A stretch of DNA of 64,000 nucleotides from Microbacterium sp. LWS13-1.2 (GTDB lineage Bacteria; Actinomycetota; Actinomycetes; Actinomycetales; Microbacteriaceae). The notes below the pieces were generated by a model that was not told the DNA's origin, did no database searches, and saw nothing but the letters and a program-made list of their open reading frames with translations. The stretch lies in the NCBI RefSeq assembly GCF_040144835.1, contig NZ_CP151632.1, forward strand, positions 930,001 to 994,000. The letters run 5' to 3'. Position 1 is the first letter of the stretch; the number at the start of each line of letters is the position of its first letter. Shown here in pieces: positions 43,089 through 55,291 of the stretch. The position numbers and the translations under genes were made by a program.

Positions 43089-44864
43089 TTACTCGGCGAC
43101 CGTCCACTCCCAGAAGTTCCAGAACACACCGGTCTGGTTGCCCATGTAGGTGAGGCCCTCGATGTTGTCTGCGTGCGCCTCCAGGCCCGGGCTCTGCCAC
43201 AGCGGCAGACCGTAGGCGTCGCCGAACAGCTCGGCGTCGGCCTGGACCGTGAGCTCATCGATGGTGTCGGTGTCGAGCGTCACCGGGATCTCACGGGCGA
43301 TCTCGTCGACCGTGTCGTTGGCGTACTTGTTGAAGTTGCTGCCACCGAAGCTGGCGAAGATCTGCGGGACGGTGCCGTTGCCGACACCGGGCGAGATCCA
43401 GCCGAAGATGACCGCGTCGTAGATGTCCGAACCGAGCTGCGCGCTCCAGTCCTCACGGCCCACATCCTCGATCACGAAGCCGGCCTCAGCAGCCGAGGCC
43501 TGGATGGCCTCGAACGCGGCAACGCGGTTCGGGTTGTTGATGTTGTACATGAGGCGGATCGTCGGGGTCGCACCGGCGAGGAGCTCCTTGGCACCCTCGA
43601 TGTCGACCTCGGCGTACGCGTCGGAGCCGTTGCTCGAGACAGCGTCCTCGTAGGACGACTGCGCCGGGATGAACAGCTGCGAGTTGAGGACCTCGGCCTC
43701 GGGGTTGATCGGCTTGATCAGCGTGTCGACGAGCTGCTGACGCGGGATCGTCTTGAGGAAGGCCTCACGGACGTTCTGCTCGGCCAGCGGGCCGGCGAAC
43801 GTCAGGTCGAGGTGGTCGTACGCGAGCTGGTCGCCCTGGATCACCGTGGCACCGTCGATCGCCTCGAGCGCGGTCAGCGTGTCACCGCTCGCCTGCGGGG
43901 CGATGATGTCGACCTCGCCGTTCTGGAGGGCCGTGACCTGGGCCTGCGCGTCACCGATGAAGCGGATGACGAGCTCCGAGAACTGCGGCTTGAGGTCACC
44001 CGTGTAGCTCTCGTTGAGCTTGAGCGTCATCGACTGCGTGGGCTCGTACGAGTCGATGATCCACGGGCCGCTCGCCAGGTACAGCGACGGGTCCTCCGGC
44101 AGCGACGTCATGTCGAAGCCCGAGTTCCAGAAGTCGGCAGCAGCCTTGAGCGTCTCGTTGACCGGCGCCGGAGCAGCAACGTCACCGCGCGGGCTCGTCA
44201 GGATCGTGTCGATGAGCTCGGCCTGGTCGACGCCCGCCTTCTCGGAGACGACGTGGACCGGCTGGTCCATGAGGTCCTGGATGTTCCAGTCGACGAAGGG
44301 CTCGTCGTACTCGAGCGTGAGCGAGAGCTTGTCGTCGGCGACCTCGGTGATCGTGGAGGTCTTGAGACCCTCCGTGCTGCCCGCGTACGCGAAGTACTTC
44401 GTGCCGCTCACGGCCTCACCCGACTCCGGGTCGAGCGTGGCGTCGTCGAAGACGCCCGACGTGGCAGCCCATCCGAAGACGAGGTCGTCGGTGGTGATGG
44501 GCTCACCGTCGGACCACTCGAGCCCGTCGTTGAGGGTGTACTTGACCTGGAGGGGGTCCTCGCTGACGACCTCCATCGTGCCGAACGACTCGTCCGGAAC
44601 GACCTCGTAGCTGTCGCTGACGTAGTAGAACGTGGACTTGGTGAGGTAGTCGATCTTGCCGTTGATGTCGAGGTTGCCGTTGTCGCTGTTCGAGTTCGTA
44701 CCCGTGAACTCGTTCGTCTCAGCAACGGTCACCGCGGTGTCGGTGGCCGTGGGCTCCTCCGACTCCGGCGGGGTCGTCGAGCAGCCGGCAAGGACCAATG
44801 CGGTCACGCCGACGCCCGCCGCGACTCCGAGTGCGCGCATGCGCCACGTCGTCTTGTCAGACAC
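43089..44864 (-). CDS. Peptide-type ABC transporter substrate-binding lipoprotein (SBP family 5)
   Basis: The protein has 591 residues. The signal peptide ends in the lipobox LAGC with Cys 28, so it is membrane-anchored and faces outward. Family 5 features include DPLQVKYTLNDGLEWSDGEP, LASGPWIIDSYEP and VREAFLKTIPRQQLVD. It captures the substrate, perhaps oligopeptides, for the downstream permeases. GTG at 44864 has AGGAGGAG just upstream; the longer frame is rejected because the signal peptide begins here. Confidence 0.94.
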   Translation of the reverse strand: MSDKTTWRMRALGVAAGVGVTALVLAGCSTTPPESEEPTATDTAVTVAETNEFTGTNSNSDNGNLDINGKIDYLTKSTFYYVSDSYEVVPDESFGTMEVVSEDPLQVKYTLNDGLEWSDGEPITTDDLVFGWAATSGVFDDATLDPESGEAVSGTKYFAYAGSTEGLKTSTITEVADDKLSLTLEYDEPFVDWNIQDLMDQPVHVVSEKAGVDQAELIDTILTSPRGDVAAPAPVNETLKAAADFWNSGFDMTSLPEDPSLYLASGPWIIDSYEPTQSMTLKLNESYTGDLKPQFSELVIRFIGDAQAQVTALQNGEVDIIAPQASGDTLTALEAIDGATVIQGDQLAYDHLDLTFAGPLAEQNVREAFLKTIPRQQLVDTLIKPINPEAEVLNSQLFIPAQSSYEDAVSSNGSDAYAEVDIEGAKELLAGATPTIRLMYNINNPNRVAAFEAIQASAAEAGFVIEDVGREDWSAQLGSDIYDAVIFGWISPGVGNGTVPQIFASFGGSNFNKYANDTVDEIAREIPVTLDTDTIDELTVQADAELFGDAYGLPLWQSPGLEAHADNIEGLTYMGNQTGVFWNFWEWTVAE

Positions 44865-44933
44865 TGTGTCTCCTCCTGTGCAGGGTAATGCGCGCGAGTA
44901 CGGAGAGAACCGGACGGGCGCGCGGATGGGAAA

Positions 44934-44962
44934 ACGATAAGCATCGGTGGTGAGATGGTCAA
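44934..44962 (-). promoter_or_regulatory. Promoter of the first peptide ABC operon
   Basis: On the minus strand TTGACC (44962-44957) and TATCGT (44939-44934) are 17 bases apart. Expected transcription starts near 44927, giving a leader of ~63 bases before the GTG at 44864. I see no clear operator next to it. Confidence 0.6.
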
Positions 44963-45026
44963 AACGATCGGGGAAAACGTTACAGAGCCTTAACTCAATC
45001 GACGCGGAGTGTGACAATCTGACAAG

Positions 45027-45896
45027 ATGACGCCGCCGAACCGACCCACGGACCGGAGGGATTCCACTACGCTTGCTGCCCCCGATGCGTTCGAGCGCCG
45101 CCGCCTGACCTGGGAGGTCTGGATCGTCCTGGCGATCACGGTCGGTCAGTCGGCGCTCTACTCGGTCCTCTCGCTCGTTCGCAAGCTCCTCGCACCGGTC
45201 CCCCTGGGTCAGCAGCAGACCCAGGTGAATCCGTCACGCGATGTGCAGGCGTTCTGGGACGTGACCTACCAGCTGCTCTCCGTCTTCTTCGCGCTCGCCC
45301 TCGTCGCGCTCGTGGTGTACCTGCTGTGGGAGCCCGGGAGCAACGCGCTGCGGCGCATCGGCCTCGACTTCACTCGATTCGCCGGCGACCTCGGCCGCGG
45401 CATCCTGCTCGCCGCCGTCATCGGCCTGCCGGGGCTGGCGCTCTACGCAGCCGGACGAGCTCTGGGGATCACGGTCGCGGTCGTGGCCTCGCCCCTCGAC
45501 GCGGCGTGGTGGACGGTGCCGCTGCTCGTGCTGTCGGCGCTGCGCGCGGGGCTGACCGAGGAGGTCATCTTCATCGGCTACCTGTTCGACCGGCTGCGCC
45601 GGCTCGGCTGGAACGACTGGTCGATCATCCTGACCACCGCGGCCCTGCGCGGCGCGTACCACGCCTACCAGGGCATCGGAGCGATCGTCGGCAACTTTGT
45701 CATGGGCCTGGTGTTCGGCTGGTGCTACCGCCGGTGGGGGCGCGTCATGCCCCTCGTCGTCGCGCACACCCTGCTCGACATCGTCGCCTTCGTCGGCTAC
45801 CCCCTCGCCGCGGCGCTGTGGCCCGGCGTCTTCGCCCCGATCCCGACGCCGTCGCCGACCCCGACTCCGACGCCGTCCGCGTCCGCCGCGGCGTAG
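45027..45896 (+). CDS. CPBP family intramembrane metalloprotease-like protein
   Basis: The 289-residue protein has about seven membrane helices. CPBP/Abi motif 1 is EEVIFIGYLFDRL, with Glu178 and Glu179 present. The Arg expected in EExxxR is Ile183. Motif 2 His212 (RGAYHAYQG) and motif 3 His247 (VVAHTLLDIVAF) are present. A Pro/Thr/Ser tail follows the last helix. It may cleave membrane substrates or act in self-protection. CAATCT lies six bases before the ATG, a possible leaderless promoter. Confidence 0.87.
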   Translation: MTPPNRPTDRRDSTTLAAPDAFERRRLTWEVWIVLAITVGQSALYSVLSLVRKLLAPVPLGQQQTQVNPSRDVQAFWDVTYQLLSVFFALALVALVVYLLWEPGSNALRRIGLDFTRFAGDLGRGILLAAVIGLPGLALYAAGRALGITVAVVASPLDAAWWTVPLLVLSALRAGLTEEVIFIGYLFDRLRRLGWNDWSIILTTAALRGAYHAYQGIGAIVGNFVMGLVFGWCYRRWGRVMPLVVAHTLLDIVAFVGYPLAAALWPGVFAPIPTPSPTPTPTPSASAAA

Positions 45897-45950
45897 CCGG
45901 TCAGCGCGCCGCCCTGTCTCGGCGAGGGGTGCGCGCCGCCCTTTCTCGGC

Positions 45951-46016
45951 GAGACCCCAGTGGGTGGACGAGACCGTGGGGTTCACCCAGGGTCTCGTCG
46001 GCCCACTGGGGTCTCG
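45951..46016. repeat. 66-bp imperfect palindromic repeat, copy 1
   Basis: The element begins GAGACCCCAGTGGGTGGACG, has a centre ACCGTGGGGTTCACCCAGGGT, and ends in the complement of its beginning (GGGGTCTCG). Most of its length can fold into one long hairpin. Copies 2 and 3 lie at 47169 and 47353. Just before it, ~27 bases containing GCGCGCCGCCCT are directly duplicated (45904-45930 and 45931-45957). Confidence 0.88.
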
Positions 46017-46165
46017 TCAAACCGCGCCGGGCGCGCAGCGTGGGGCGCTGTGCGCAGGAACACCGGCCGGCGCGCGGCTCCTCCACAGACCGGAGGTTTC
46101 GGGGTTCGTCCACGAACGGCTCGGAGATCTTCGCCGCGGCTGCCGCGGCCCGACAGAGTCGACGG

Positions 46166-47155
46166 ATGCCGCTGCTCACGTCCGCGCTGACACTCCAGCC
46201 ATCGCCGATCTCGCTGTTGCGCGTCGACGACGTCCCTCATCCCGAACGCGCGGTGGCCCGGAACGACCTGGTCAAGGTTCGGCGCGGGGTGTACGCACCA
46301 GCGGAGGAGTGGCGATCGCTGCCGCCGTGGACGAGGTACCTGGCGCAGGTGCACGCTGCGCTTCTGCTGCATCCCGATCTCGTCCCCTCCCACGAGTCTG
46401 CTGTCGCGCTGCACGGCGGTCCGGTCTTCGGCAACCCCGGCGTCGTCCATGTCCTCGCACCGGCGACGGGCGCATCCAGGCTGGTCTCGGGTGTGCGCAC
46501 CCACACCACAACGGACCACCGCGCACTCGTGCTGATCAGCGGGATCGCCGTCTCCGCTCCGGCGGAGGCAGCCGTCGACGTGGCTCGCGCGCGCCATCCC
46601 GCCATCGGGCTCGCGGTGGCGGATGCGATGCTGCGACGCGACGACACGGTCTCGCGCGAGGAGTTGGCGCGCATCAACGCGACGCGTTCGTCCAGCCGTG
46701 GCCGTGACATCGCACGATGGCCGCTGTCGCGCGCCACCTCGCTCGCGGAGACAGCGTTCGAATCCGTGAGCCGCGGCGTGATCGAGTGGCTGGGCTTTTC
46801 CGCGCCCGAGCTCCAGAAGACTTTCGTCACCCAACCGGACGAGGTGGACCGCGTCGACTTCGTGTGGGAAGAGGCATCCCTCGCTGGGGAGGCTGACGGG
46901 GACTTCAAGTTCGACGGCCGGTTCGGCGATGCGGCCACGCTCCTGAAGCAGCAGCGATCGCGAGATGCCCGACTTCGCGGGCATCTGCGAGCCGTCGCCC
47001 ACTGGGGATGGCAGGATACGACGACGTTCACACCGCTGCGTACTCTCCTCCACGGCGCCGGACTCCGTGCCACCGCTCCCGAGAACTCCGCCGCGTTGAT
47101 GTCCATGCGCCGTGTACTGGTCGGACGCGCCCCGCACCCGACCGACCCGCGTTAG
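46166..47155 (+). CDS. AbiEi-like winged-helix protein with a C-terminal nuclease-like domain
   Basis: The protein has 329 residues. The N-terminal ~150 (LVKVRRGVYAPAEEWRSLPP; PSHESAVALHG; ISGIAVSAPAEAAVDVAR) match the pattern of AbiEi-type antitoxin domains. The C-terminal ~130 resemble a Vsr/DUF559-like PD-(D/E)xK fold: Glu195 region, Asp231 in RVDFVW, Glu242 to Lys248 in GEADGDFK, then QQRSRDARLRGHLRAVAHWGW. No AbiEii-type toxin gene is adjacent. It is flanked by 66-bp repeats on both sides. Function is unproven; family assignment comes from motifs only. Confidence 0.7.
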   Translation: MPLLTSALTLQPSPISLLRVDDVPHPERAVARNDLVKVRRGVYAPAEEWRSLPPWTRYLAQVHAALLLHPDLVPSHESAVALHGGPVFGNPGVVHVLAPATGASRLVSGVRTHTTTDHRALVLISGIAVSAPAEAAVDVARARHPAIGLAVADAMLRRDDTVSREELARINATRSSSRGRDIARWPLSRATSLAETAFESVSRGVIEWLGFSAPELQKTFVTQPDEVDRVDFVWEEASLAGEADGDFKFDGRFGDAATLLKQQRSRDARLRGHLRAVAHWGWQDTTTFTPLRTLLHGAGLRATAPENSAALMSMRRVLVGRAPHPTDPR

Positions 47156-47168
47156 CCCCCTCCTCCGC

Positions 47169-47234
47169 GAGACAACAGTGGGCGGACGAGACCGCGGGGT
47201 TCACCCAGGGTCTCGTCCGCCCGCTGGGGTCTCG
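47169..47234. repeat. 66-bp imperfect palindromic repeat, copy 2
   Basis: This copy starts 13 bases after the AbiEi-like gene stop. It begins GAGACAACAGTGGGCGGACG and ends CCGCTGGGGTCTCG. It is the same length as copies 1 and 3 with a few substitutions. The position could allow it to act as a terminator for the gene. Confidence 0.88.
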
Positions 47235-47235
47235 C

Positions 47236-47301
47236 CGCGCTGCCGCATCGGCCACGCCGCGCCGCCGCATCGGCCACGCCGCGCCGCCGCATCGGCCGCG
47301 C
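47236..47301. repeat. 22-bp tandem repeat, three copies
   Basis: Three 22-bp units start at 47236, 47258 and 47280, each containing GCCGCATCGGCC. They fill the space between palindromic copies 2 and 3. The rest of the 47156-47531 gap holds the two palindromes and the gcv terminator, and no gene that I can support. Confidence 0.85.
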
Positions 47302-47352
47302 CGCGGGCCATCACCCGCACCAGGCGGGTCCGCGCGAGCCCCCCGCCTCCGC

Positions 47353-47418
47353 GAGACAACAGTGGGCGGACGAGACCGTGGGGTTCACCCAGGGTCTCGT
47401 CCGCCCGATGGGGTCTCG
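47353..47418. repeat. 66-bp imperfect palindromic repeat, copy 3
   Basis: This copy begins GAGACAACAGTGGGCGGACG and ends CGATGGGGTCTCG. Its flanks extend the symmetry: CCGC before it and GCGGA after it. It differs from copy 2 at only a few positions. Confidence 0.88.
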
Positions 47419-47485
47419 CGGAAATGAGGCCAGGGCCCTGGGCGCTCGACCACCGGCCGACGGCGCGCCGCCCGGAGACGGGAAC

Positions 47486-47521
47486 GAGCGGGATGCCGGG
47501 GGCACCGGCATCCCGTCGCTC
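47486..47521 (-). terminator. Terminator of the gcvTHP operon
   Basis: GAGCGGGATGCCGG and CCGGCATCCCGTCGCTC form a GC-rich stem with a three-base bulge, 11 bases downstream of the gcvP stop on the minus strand. It is another stem built from GGATGCC and its complement. Confidence 0.7.
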
Positions 47522-47531
47522 AGGCGTCGTG

Positions 47532-50437
<2,906 letters not shown>

Positions 50438-50441
<4 letters not shown>

Positions 50442-50821
50442 TCGGCGCCGCCCGTGAGCGAGATGTACGCGTCGCGGTCGAGCAGGTCGGCGACCGCCGC
50501 CGGGTCGACAGTCAGCTTGACGAGCCAGCCGGCGCCGAACGGATCGGCGTTCACGAGCGACGGGTCGTCCACCACCGCCTCGTTGATCTCGAGGACCTCG
50601 CCGGTCAGCGGCGCGTAGAGCTCGCCGACGGACTTGGTGGATTCGATCTCGCCGACGACGGTGGCCGCGGTCACCGTGCTGCCCACGGCGGGCAGCTCGA
50701 CGAACACGACGTCGCCGAGCTTGTCGGCCGCGTACGCGGTGATGCCGACGGTCGCGACGTCTCCGTCGAGGGCGATCCACTCGTGCTCGGCCGTGTACTT
50801 GAGGGCGGTGAGGTCGGTCAT
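50438..50821 (-). CDS. gcvH: Glycine cleavage system H-protein
   Basis: The 127-residue lipoyl carrier has the lipoylated lysine in [15 protein letters not shown] and the H-protein end [11 protein letters not shown]. It shuttles the aminomethyl intermediate between P-, T- and L-proteins. It overlaps gcvT and gcvP by four bases each, so all three are translationally coupled. Confidence 0.97.
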
Positions 50822-51951
50822 TTGTTCCTCCGGTAGAAGGGCAGGTCGGTCACGGTCGCGGGGATGCGGGTGCCCCGCACGTCGATGAAGAGCGTGGTGC
50901 CGGGCGCGCTCGCGGCCGGCGGGACGAAGGCCATGGCGATGGGATGCCCGAGGGTCGGGCTGAGCGCACCGCTGGTGATCTCGCCGACCGGGGTCTCCGC
51001 GTCGGTCGCGTCGAACACGGCGTAGCCGGCACGACCCGCGCGCCGGCCCTCACAGGCGAGGCCGACGAGCACGGGAGCATCGGGCGTCACGACCGCCGCG
51101 AGGCCGGACTTGCCGACGAAATCGTCCTTGTCGACCGCCACGACGCGGCCGAGGCCGGCCTGGGCGGGCACGATGTCGCGCGAGAGCTCGTGGCCGTAGA
51201 GCGGCATCCCGGCCTCCAGGCGCAGCGTGTCGCGCGCGGCGAGGCCTGCGGGAACCAGTCCGAGCGGTTCGCCGGCGGCCAACAGGGCGTCCCAGAGGGC
51301 CGGTGCGGAGGACGCTCTGATGTACAGCTCGAACCCGTCCTCGCCGGTGTAGCCGGTGCGGCCGACATGCATCGGCACGGGCTCCTCGCCCGGCGCTGCG
51401 AACCGCGCGTGCGCCATGCGGTAGTACTTGAGGTCGCCGAGCGCAGCCGAGAGGTCGACGATCCCGGGGGTCGCCTGGAGGATCTCCTGCGATGCCGGGC
51501 CCTGCACCGCGACGAGCGCGATGTGGTCGGTCGCGTCGTCGATGTCGACATCGAACGACTGCGAGCGCTCTGCGAACGCCTCCGCGACGGCTGCGCGGTT
51601 ACCCGCGTTCGCCACGACCATGAGGCGCTCGGGGTTGTGGCGATAGACGATGACGTCGTCGATGATCCCGCCGTCGGCATCCAGCACCAGGCTGTACTTC
51701 GCCTGGTCGTCGGTCATCGCCGACAGTCGTCCGGCGAGCGCGTAGTCCAGGAACGCCCCCGCCTCCGGTCCTTCTACCAGGAACTCGGCCATATGCGAGA
51801 TGTCGAAGAGGCCTGCGGCCGTGCGCACCGCGTGGTGCTCCGCGAGGTCGGAGCTGTAGCGCACCGGCATGAGCCAGCCGCCGAAGTCGGTGAAGGAGGC
51901 GCCGAGCGCCTCGTGGCGGTCATGCAAGGCAGTCGTACGGAGTTCTGTCAT
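50818..51951 (-). CDS. gcvT: Aminomethyltransferase, T-protein
   Basis: GcvT releases ammonia and makes 5,10-methylene-tetrahydrofolate from aminomethyl-lipoyl-GcvH. The protein has 377 residues. Key blocks are [33 protein letters not shown] and [21 protein letters not shown] at 51951 has GGGAG five bases upstream and is the first gene after the glycine riboswitch. The longer frame upstream runs through the riboswitch and is rejected. Confidence 0.96.
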   Translation of the reverse strand: MTELRTTALHDRHEALGASFTDFGGWLMPVRYSSDLAEHHAVRTAAGLFDISHMAEFLVEGPEAGAFLDYALAGRLSAMTDDQAKYSLVLDADGGIIDDVIVYRHNPERLMVVANAGNRAAVAEAFAERSQSFDVDIDDATDHIALVAVQGPASQEILQATPGIVDLSAALGDLKYYRMAHARFAAPGEEPVPMHVGRTGYTGEDGFELYIRASSAPALWDALLAAGEPLGLVPAGLAARDTLRLEAGMPLYGHELSRDIVPAQAGLGRVVAVDKDDFVGKSGLAAVVTPDAPVLVGLACEGRRAGRAGYAVFDATDAETPVGEITSGALSPTLGHPIAMAFVPPAASAPGTTLFIDVRGTRIPATVTDLPFYRRNK

Positions 51952-51998
51952 GAGTTCTCCCGGTCGCGGACGGGCAGACGCCGATCGACGTCTGTGAA

Positions 51999-52194
51999 CT
52001 CCCCCTCTGTCATGGGCCTGAGAGCTTCGCTGGATGCGGGACATCCTGCTTTCACCGTCGGCGGATCTGCGAGCTTCGCTCGAAATCGCTTTCCAGAGTC
52101 GGCCTGCCCGAACGGTACGCGGTACCTGAGAGATTGGCGGGGAGGCTTGCTCCTTCGGTGCTCGGCGATCGCGCTGCCGAGGCTCTCCCGCCCG
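51999..52194 (-). promoter_or_regulatory. Tandem glycine riboswitch controlling gcvTHP
   Basis: On the minus strand, aptamer I runs from CGGGAGAGCCTCGGC through CACCGAAGGAGCAAGCC to TCTCTCAGGTACCG. Aptamer II contains CGACGGTGAAAGC and GCTCTCAGGCCCATGACAG, then AGGGGGAG. The two aptamers and their CTCTCAGG cores match the known glycine riboswitch family. It lies in the gcvT leader, ~50 bases before the start. It normally switches expression on when glycine binds. Confidence 0.93.
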
Positions 52195-52242
52195 GGTGAT
52201 GGGCCGTATTGACTTGCGCAGCAAGCATAGCGGTCGTGGTGG

Positions 52243-53415
52243 TCAGCCGACGCAGGAACCGGTCGACACGGTGTTCGAGAGCGACGGTGCGCGCGCCGCC
52301 ACCGGGTCGAGCTCGGCCATCGTCATCGCGTAGCCGAGGTTCTCGTCGTTCTCCGCGCGGGCGAAGACCACACCGGCCACGGCTCCCTCGTCGGTGAGCA
52401 GCGGACCGCCCGAGTTGCCGGGCCGCACAACGGCATCGAGGGCGTAGATCTCCCGCGGGTTCCACGACCCGTCGTAGACGTCGGGCACGTTCGCGCTGCC
52501 CACCGACTCCACACCGGCCGGGACCATCGTGAACGGGCCGCCGTAGGGATAGCCCTGCACCGCGGCCGCGTCACCGGGCGCGAGCGTCGGCGAGAACGGC
52601 AGGACGTCGGCACCCAGGTCGTCCACCGCGATCACCGCGAGGTCGTCGACCGGATCGAAGTACACGACGCGTCCCTCGCGTGCCGCCACGCCCGGCAGCT
52701 CGACGATCGGGGTGTCGACGCCGGCGACGACGTGGGCGTTCGTGACGACACGGTCCTCCGCGATGACGAATCCGCTGCCGGCCGATCCGCGCCCGCAGGC
52801 GTACGCGTTGCCCGACACGCGGGCGACGGATGCCGCGGCCCGCTGCAGCTCCGGATCGTCCAGCGCCACCGGGGGCGCGGGATCCACCGTCGCGGGGCCG
52901 AGCAGCTGGCCGAGGCCCGGCAGGCTGTCCTCCAATACCGCGCCGCGCAGCTGCGCCAGCGCCGCGGCGACGGGGTCGGGCGTGGCCGCCTCGATCCCGC
53001 GCAGGATGCTCGACGAGGCGACGGCGGACGACACGATGGGGATGCCGGCGCCGGCGATCGCCGGAGCGACGAACGCGAGGGCGAGGATGGCGGCGAGCAC
53101 GGAGGCGATGCCGCCGAGGAAGCGCTCGATGCCGCGGAGCTTGAGCCGGTCCGCGCCGGAGCGCAGCGCCGAGCCGATGGCGGCGCCGATCGCGGCGCCG
53201 GCGAAGACGAGTCCGATCGCGGTGGCGATCACGGCGGGGCCGCGCCAGACGGGCGAGGGCACCCATGTGCTCACCAGCGGCGTCAGCCAGTAGGCCGCGA
53301 ACGCGCCCGCGGCGAGCCCGGCGAGCGTGCCGATGCTGGCGAAGAAGCCGCGCTGGACACCGCCGATGCAGGCGGCCACGAGGAGGAGGACGATCAGCAC
53401 GTCGACGACGATCAT
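52243..53415 (-). CDS. MarP-like membrane serine protease (CvpA-trypsin fusion)
   Basis: The 390-residue protein has an N-terminal CvpA-like domain of four membrane helices (residues ~1-125) and an external trypsin-like domain. His228 (VVTNAHVVAG), Asp258 (DPVDDLAVIAV) and Ser335 (RPGNSGGPLL) form the likely triad. Cys207 and Cys388 sit where mycobacterial MarP has its structural disulfide. MarP is needed for acid and oxidative stress survival in mycobacteria; that role here is inferred. ATG at 53415 is preceded by GGAG. Confidence 0.92.
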   Translation of the reverse strand: MIVVDVLIVLLLVAACIGGVQRGFFASIGTLAGLAAGAFAAYWLTPLVSTWVPSPVWRGPAVIATAIGLVFAGAAIGAAIGSALRSGADRLKLRGIERFLGGIASVLAAILALAFVAPAIAGAGIPIVSSAVASSSILRGIEAATPDPVAAALAQLRGAVLEDSLPGLGQLLGPATVDPAPPVALDDPELQRAAASVARVSGNAYACGRGSAGSGFVIAEDRVVTNAHVVAGVDTPIVELPGVAAREGRVVYFDPVDDLAVIAVDDLGADVLPFSPTLAPGDAAAVQGYPYGGPFTMVPAGVESVGSANVPDVYDGSWNPREIYALDAVVRPGNSGGPLLTDEGAVAGVVFARAENDENLGYAMTMAELDPVAARAPSLSNTVSTGSCVG

Positions 53416-53528
53416 CCCCACTCCTTCCGCCGTCAGGACCCGTCTCGACAGGCTACGCACCCTGCCTGGGAGAACGACCCCGACCCCCGTTCCCCGGCGT
53501 GTCGGGGAAGCGGAGGTGGAGCGATGCG

Positions 53529-54391
53529 TCAGGGCCGCCTCGCCGCCAGCTCCCGGCGCACCTCGTCGCGCAGCATCCCCTGGTTCTCGGGGTCGGGAGC
53601 GGCACCCAGCAGCGTCCGCGTGTAGTCGTGCTGCGGGTCGAGGATGACCGTATCGGCGGGCCCGCGCTCGACGATGTCACCGCGATACATCACCAGGATG
53701 TCGTCGGAGAAGTGCCGGGCGGTCGCGAGGTCGTGGGTGATGTAGAGCACGCCCAGATGGTCCTCGCGCTGCAACTGCGCGAGCAGGTTGAGCACGCCGA
53801 GACGGATCGACACGTCGAGCATCGACACCGGCTCGTCGGCGATGATGAACTGCGCCCCGGGCGCGAGCGCCCTCGCGATCGCGACGCGCTGGCGCTGACC
53901 GCCCGACAGCTCGTGCGGGCGGCGCTCGGCCATCTTGTCGGTCGGTGTGAGGCGCACGCGGTCGAGCAGCTCGAGCACGCGCCGGCGCACCTCCGCCTTG
54001 CCCATCCCGGGATTGTGGATGCGCAGCGGGCGCTCCAGGTGATGCTCGATCGAGTGGAACGGGTTCAGCGACGCGAACGGGTCCTGGAACACCATCTGCA
54101 CGTCGCCGCGGTAGGCCGCGACCTCGCGGCTGCGGTTGCCGGCCGGCTTGCCGTCCAGCAGGATCTGCCCGCTCGTCGGAGTCTCGAGGCGGGCGAGCAT
54201 CTTCGCGATCGTGGACTTGCCCGAACCGGACTCCCCCACCAGCGCGATCGTGCGGCCTGCCTCGAGCGTGAACGAGACGTCCTTCACCGCGTGCAGGGTG
54301 GAGAAGCTCAGTCCGCTGCGGAGCCGGAAGTCCTTGACGAGGTTGCGGGCGTCGAGAGTGCGCTGTCCGCGCGCGGTGGCTGGCTGGGCGC

Positions 54392-54395
<4 letters not shown>
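53529..54395 (-). CDS. Peptide-type ABC transporter ATP-binding protein (DppF-like)
   Basis: The 288-residue protein has Walker A GESGSGKST, signature ELSGGQRQRVAIARALA and Walker B FIIADEPVSMLDV. The C-terminal peptide-family motif is HDYTRTLLGAAPDPENQ. It is the last gene of the second importer operon and overlaps the DppD-like gene by four bases. ATG at 54395 has GGAGG upstream. Confidence 0.94.

Positions 54396-55287
<892 letters not shown>

Positions 55288-55291
<4 letters not shown>

Noticed and set aside
43065..44888. A 607-codon plus-strand frame opposite the first binding-protein gene
   Set aside because: It has Val/Leu/Arg/Asp-rich shadow composition, while the opposite frame has a lipobox and family 5 motifs.
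45897..47531. The 66-bp repeats as ends of an insertion sequence
   Set aside because: No transposase lies between or near them. Each copy is internally palindromic rather than one terminal inverted repeat of a pair, so a REP/MITE-like element is the better description.
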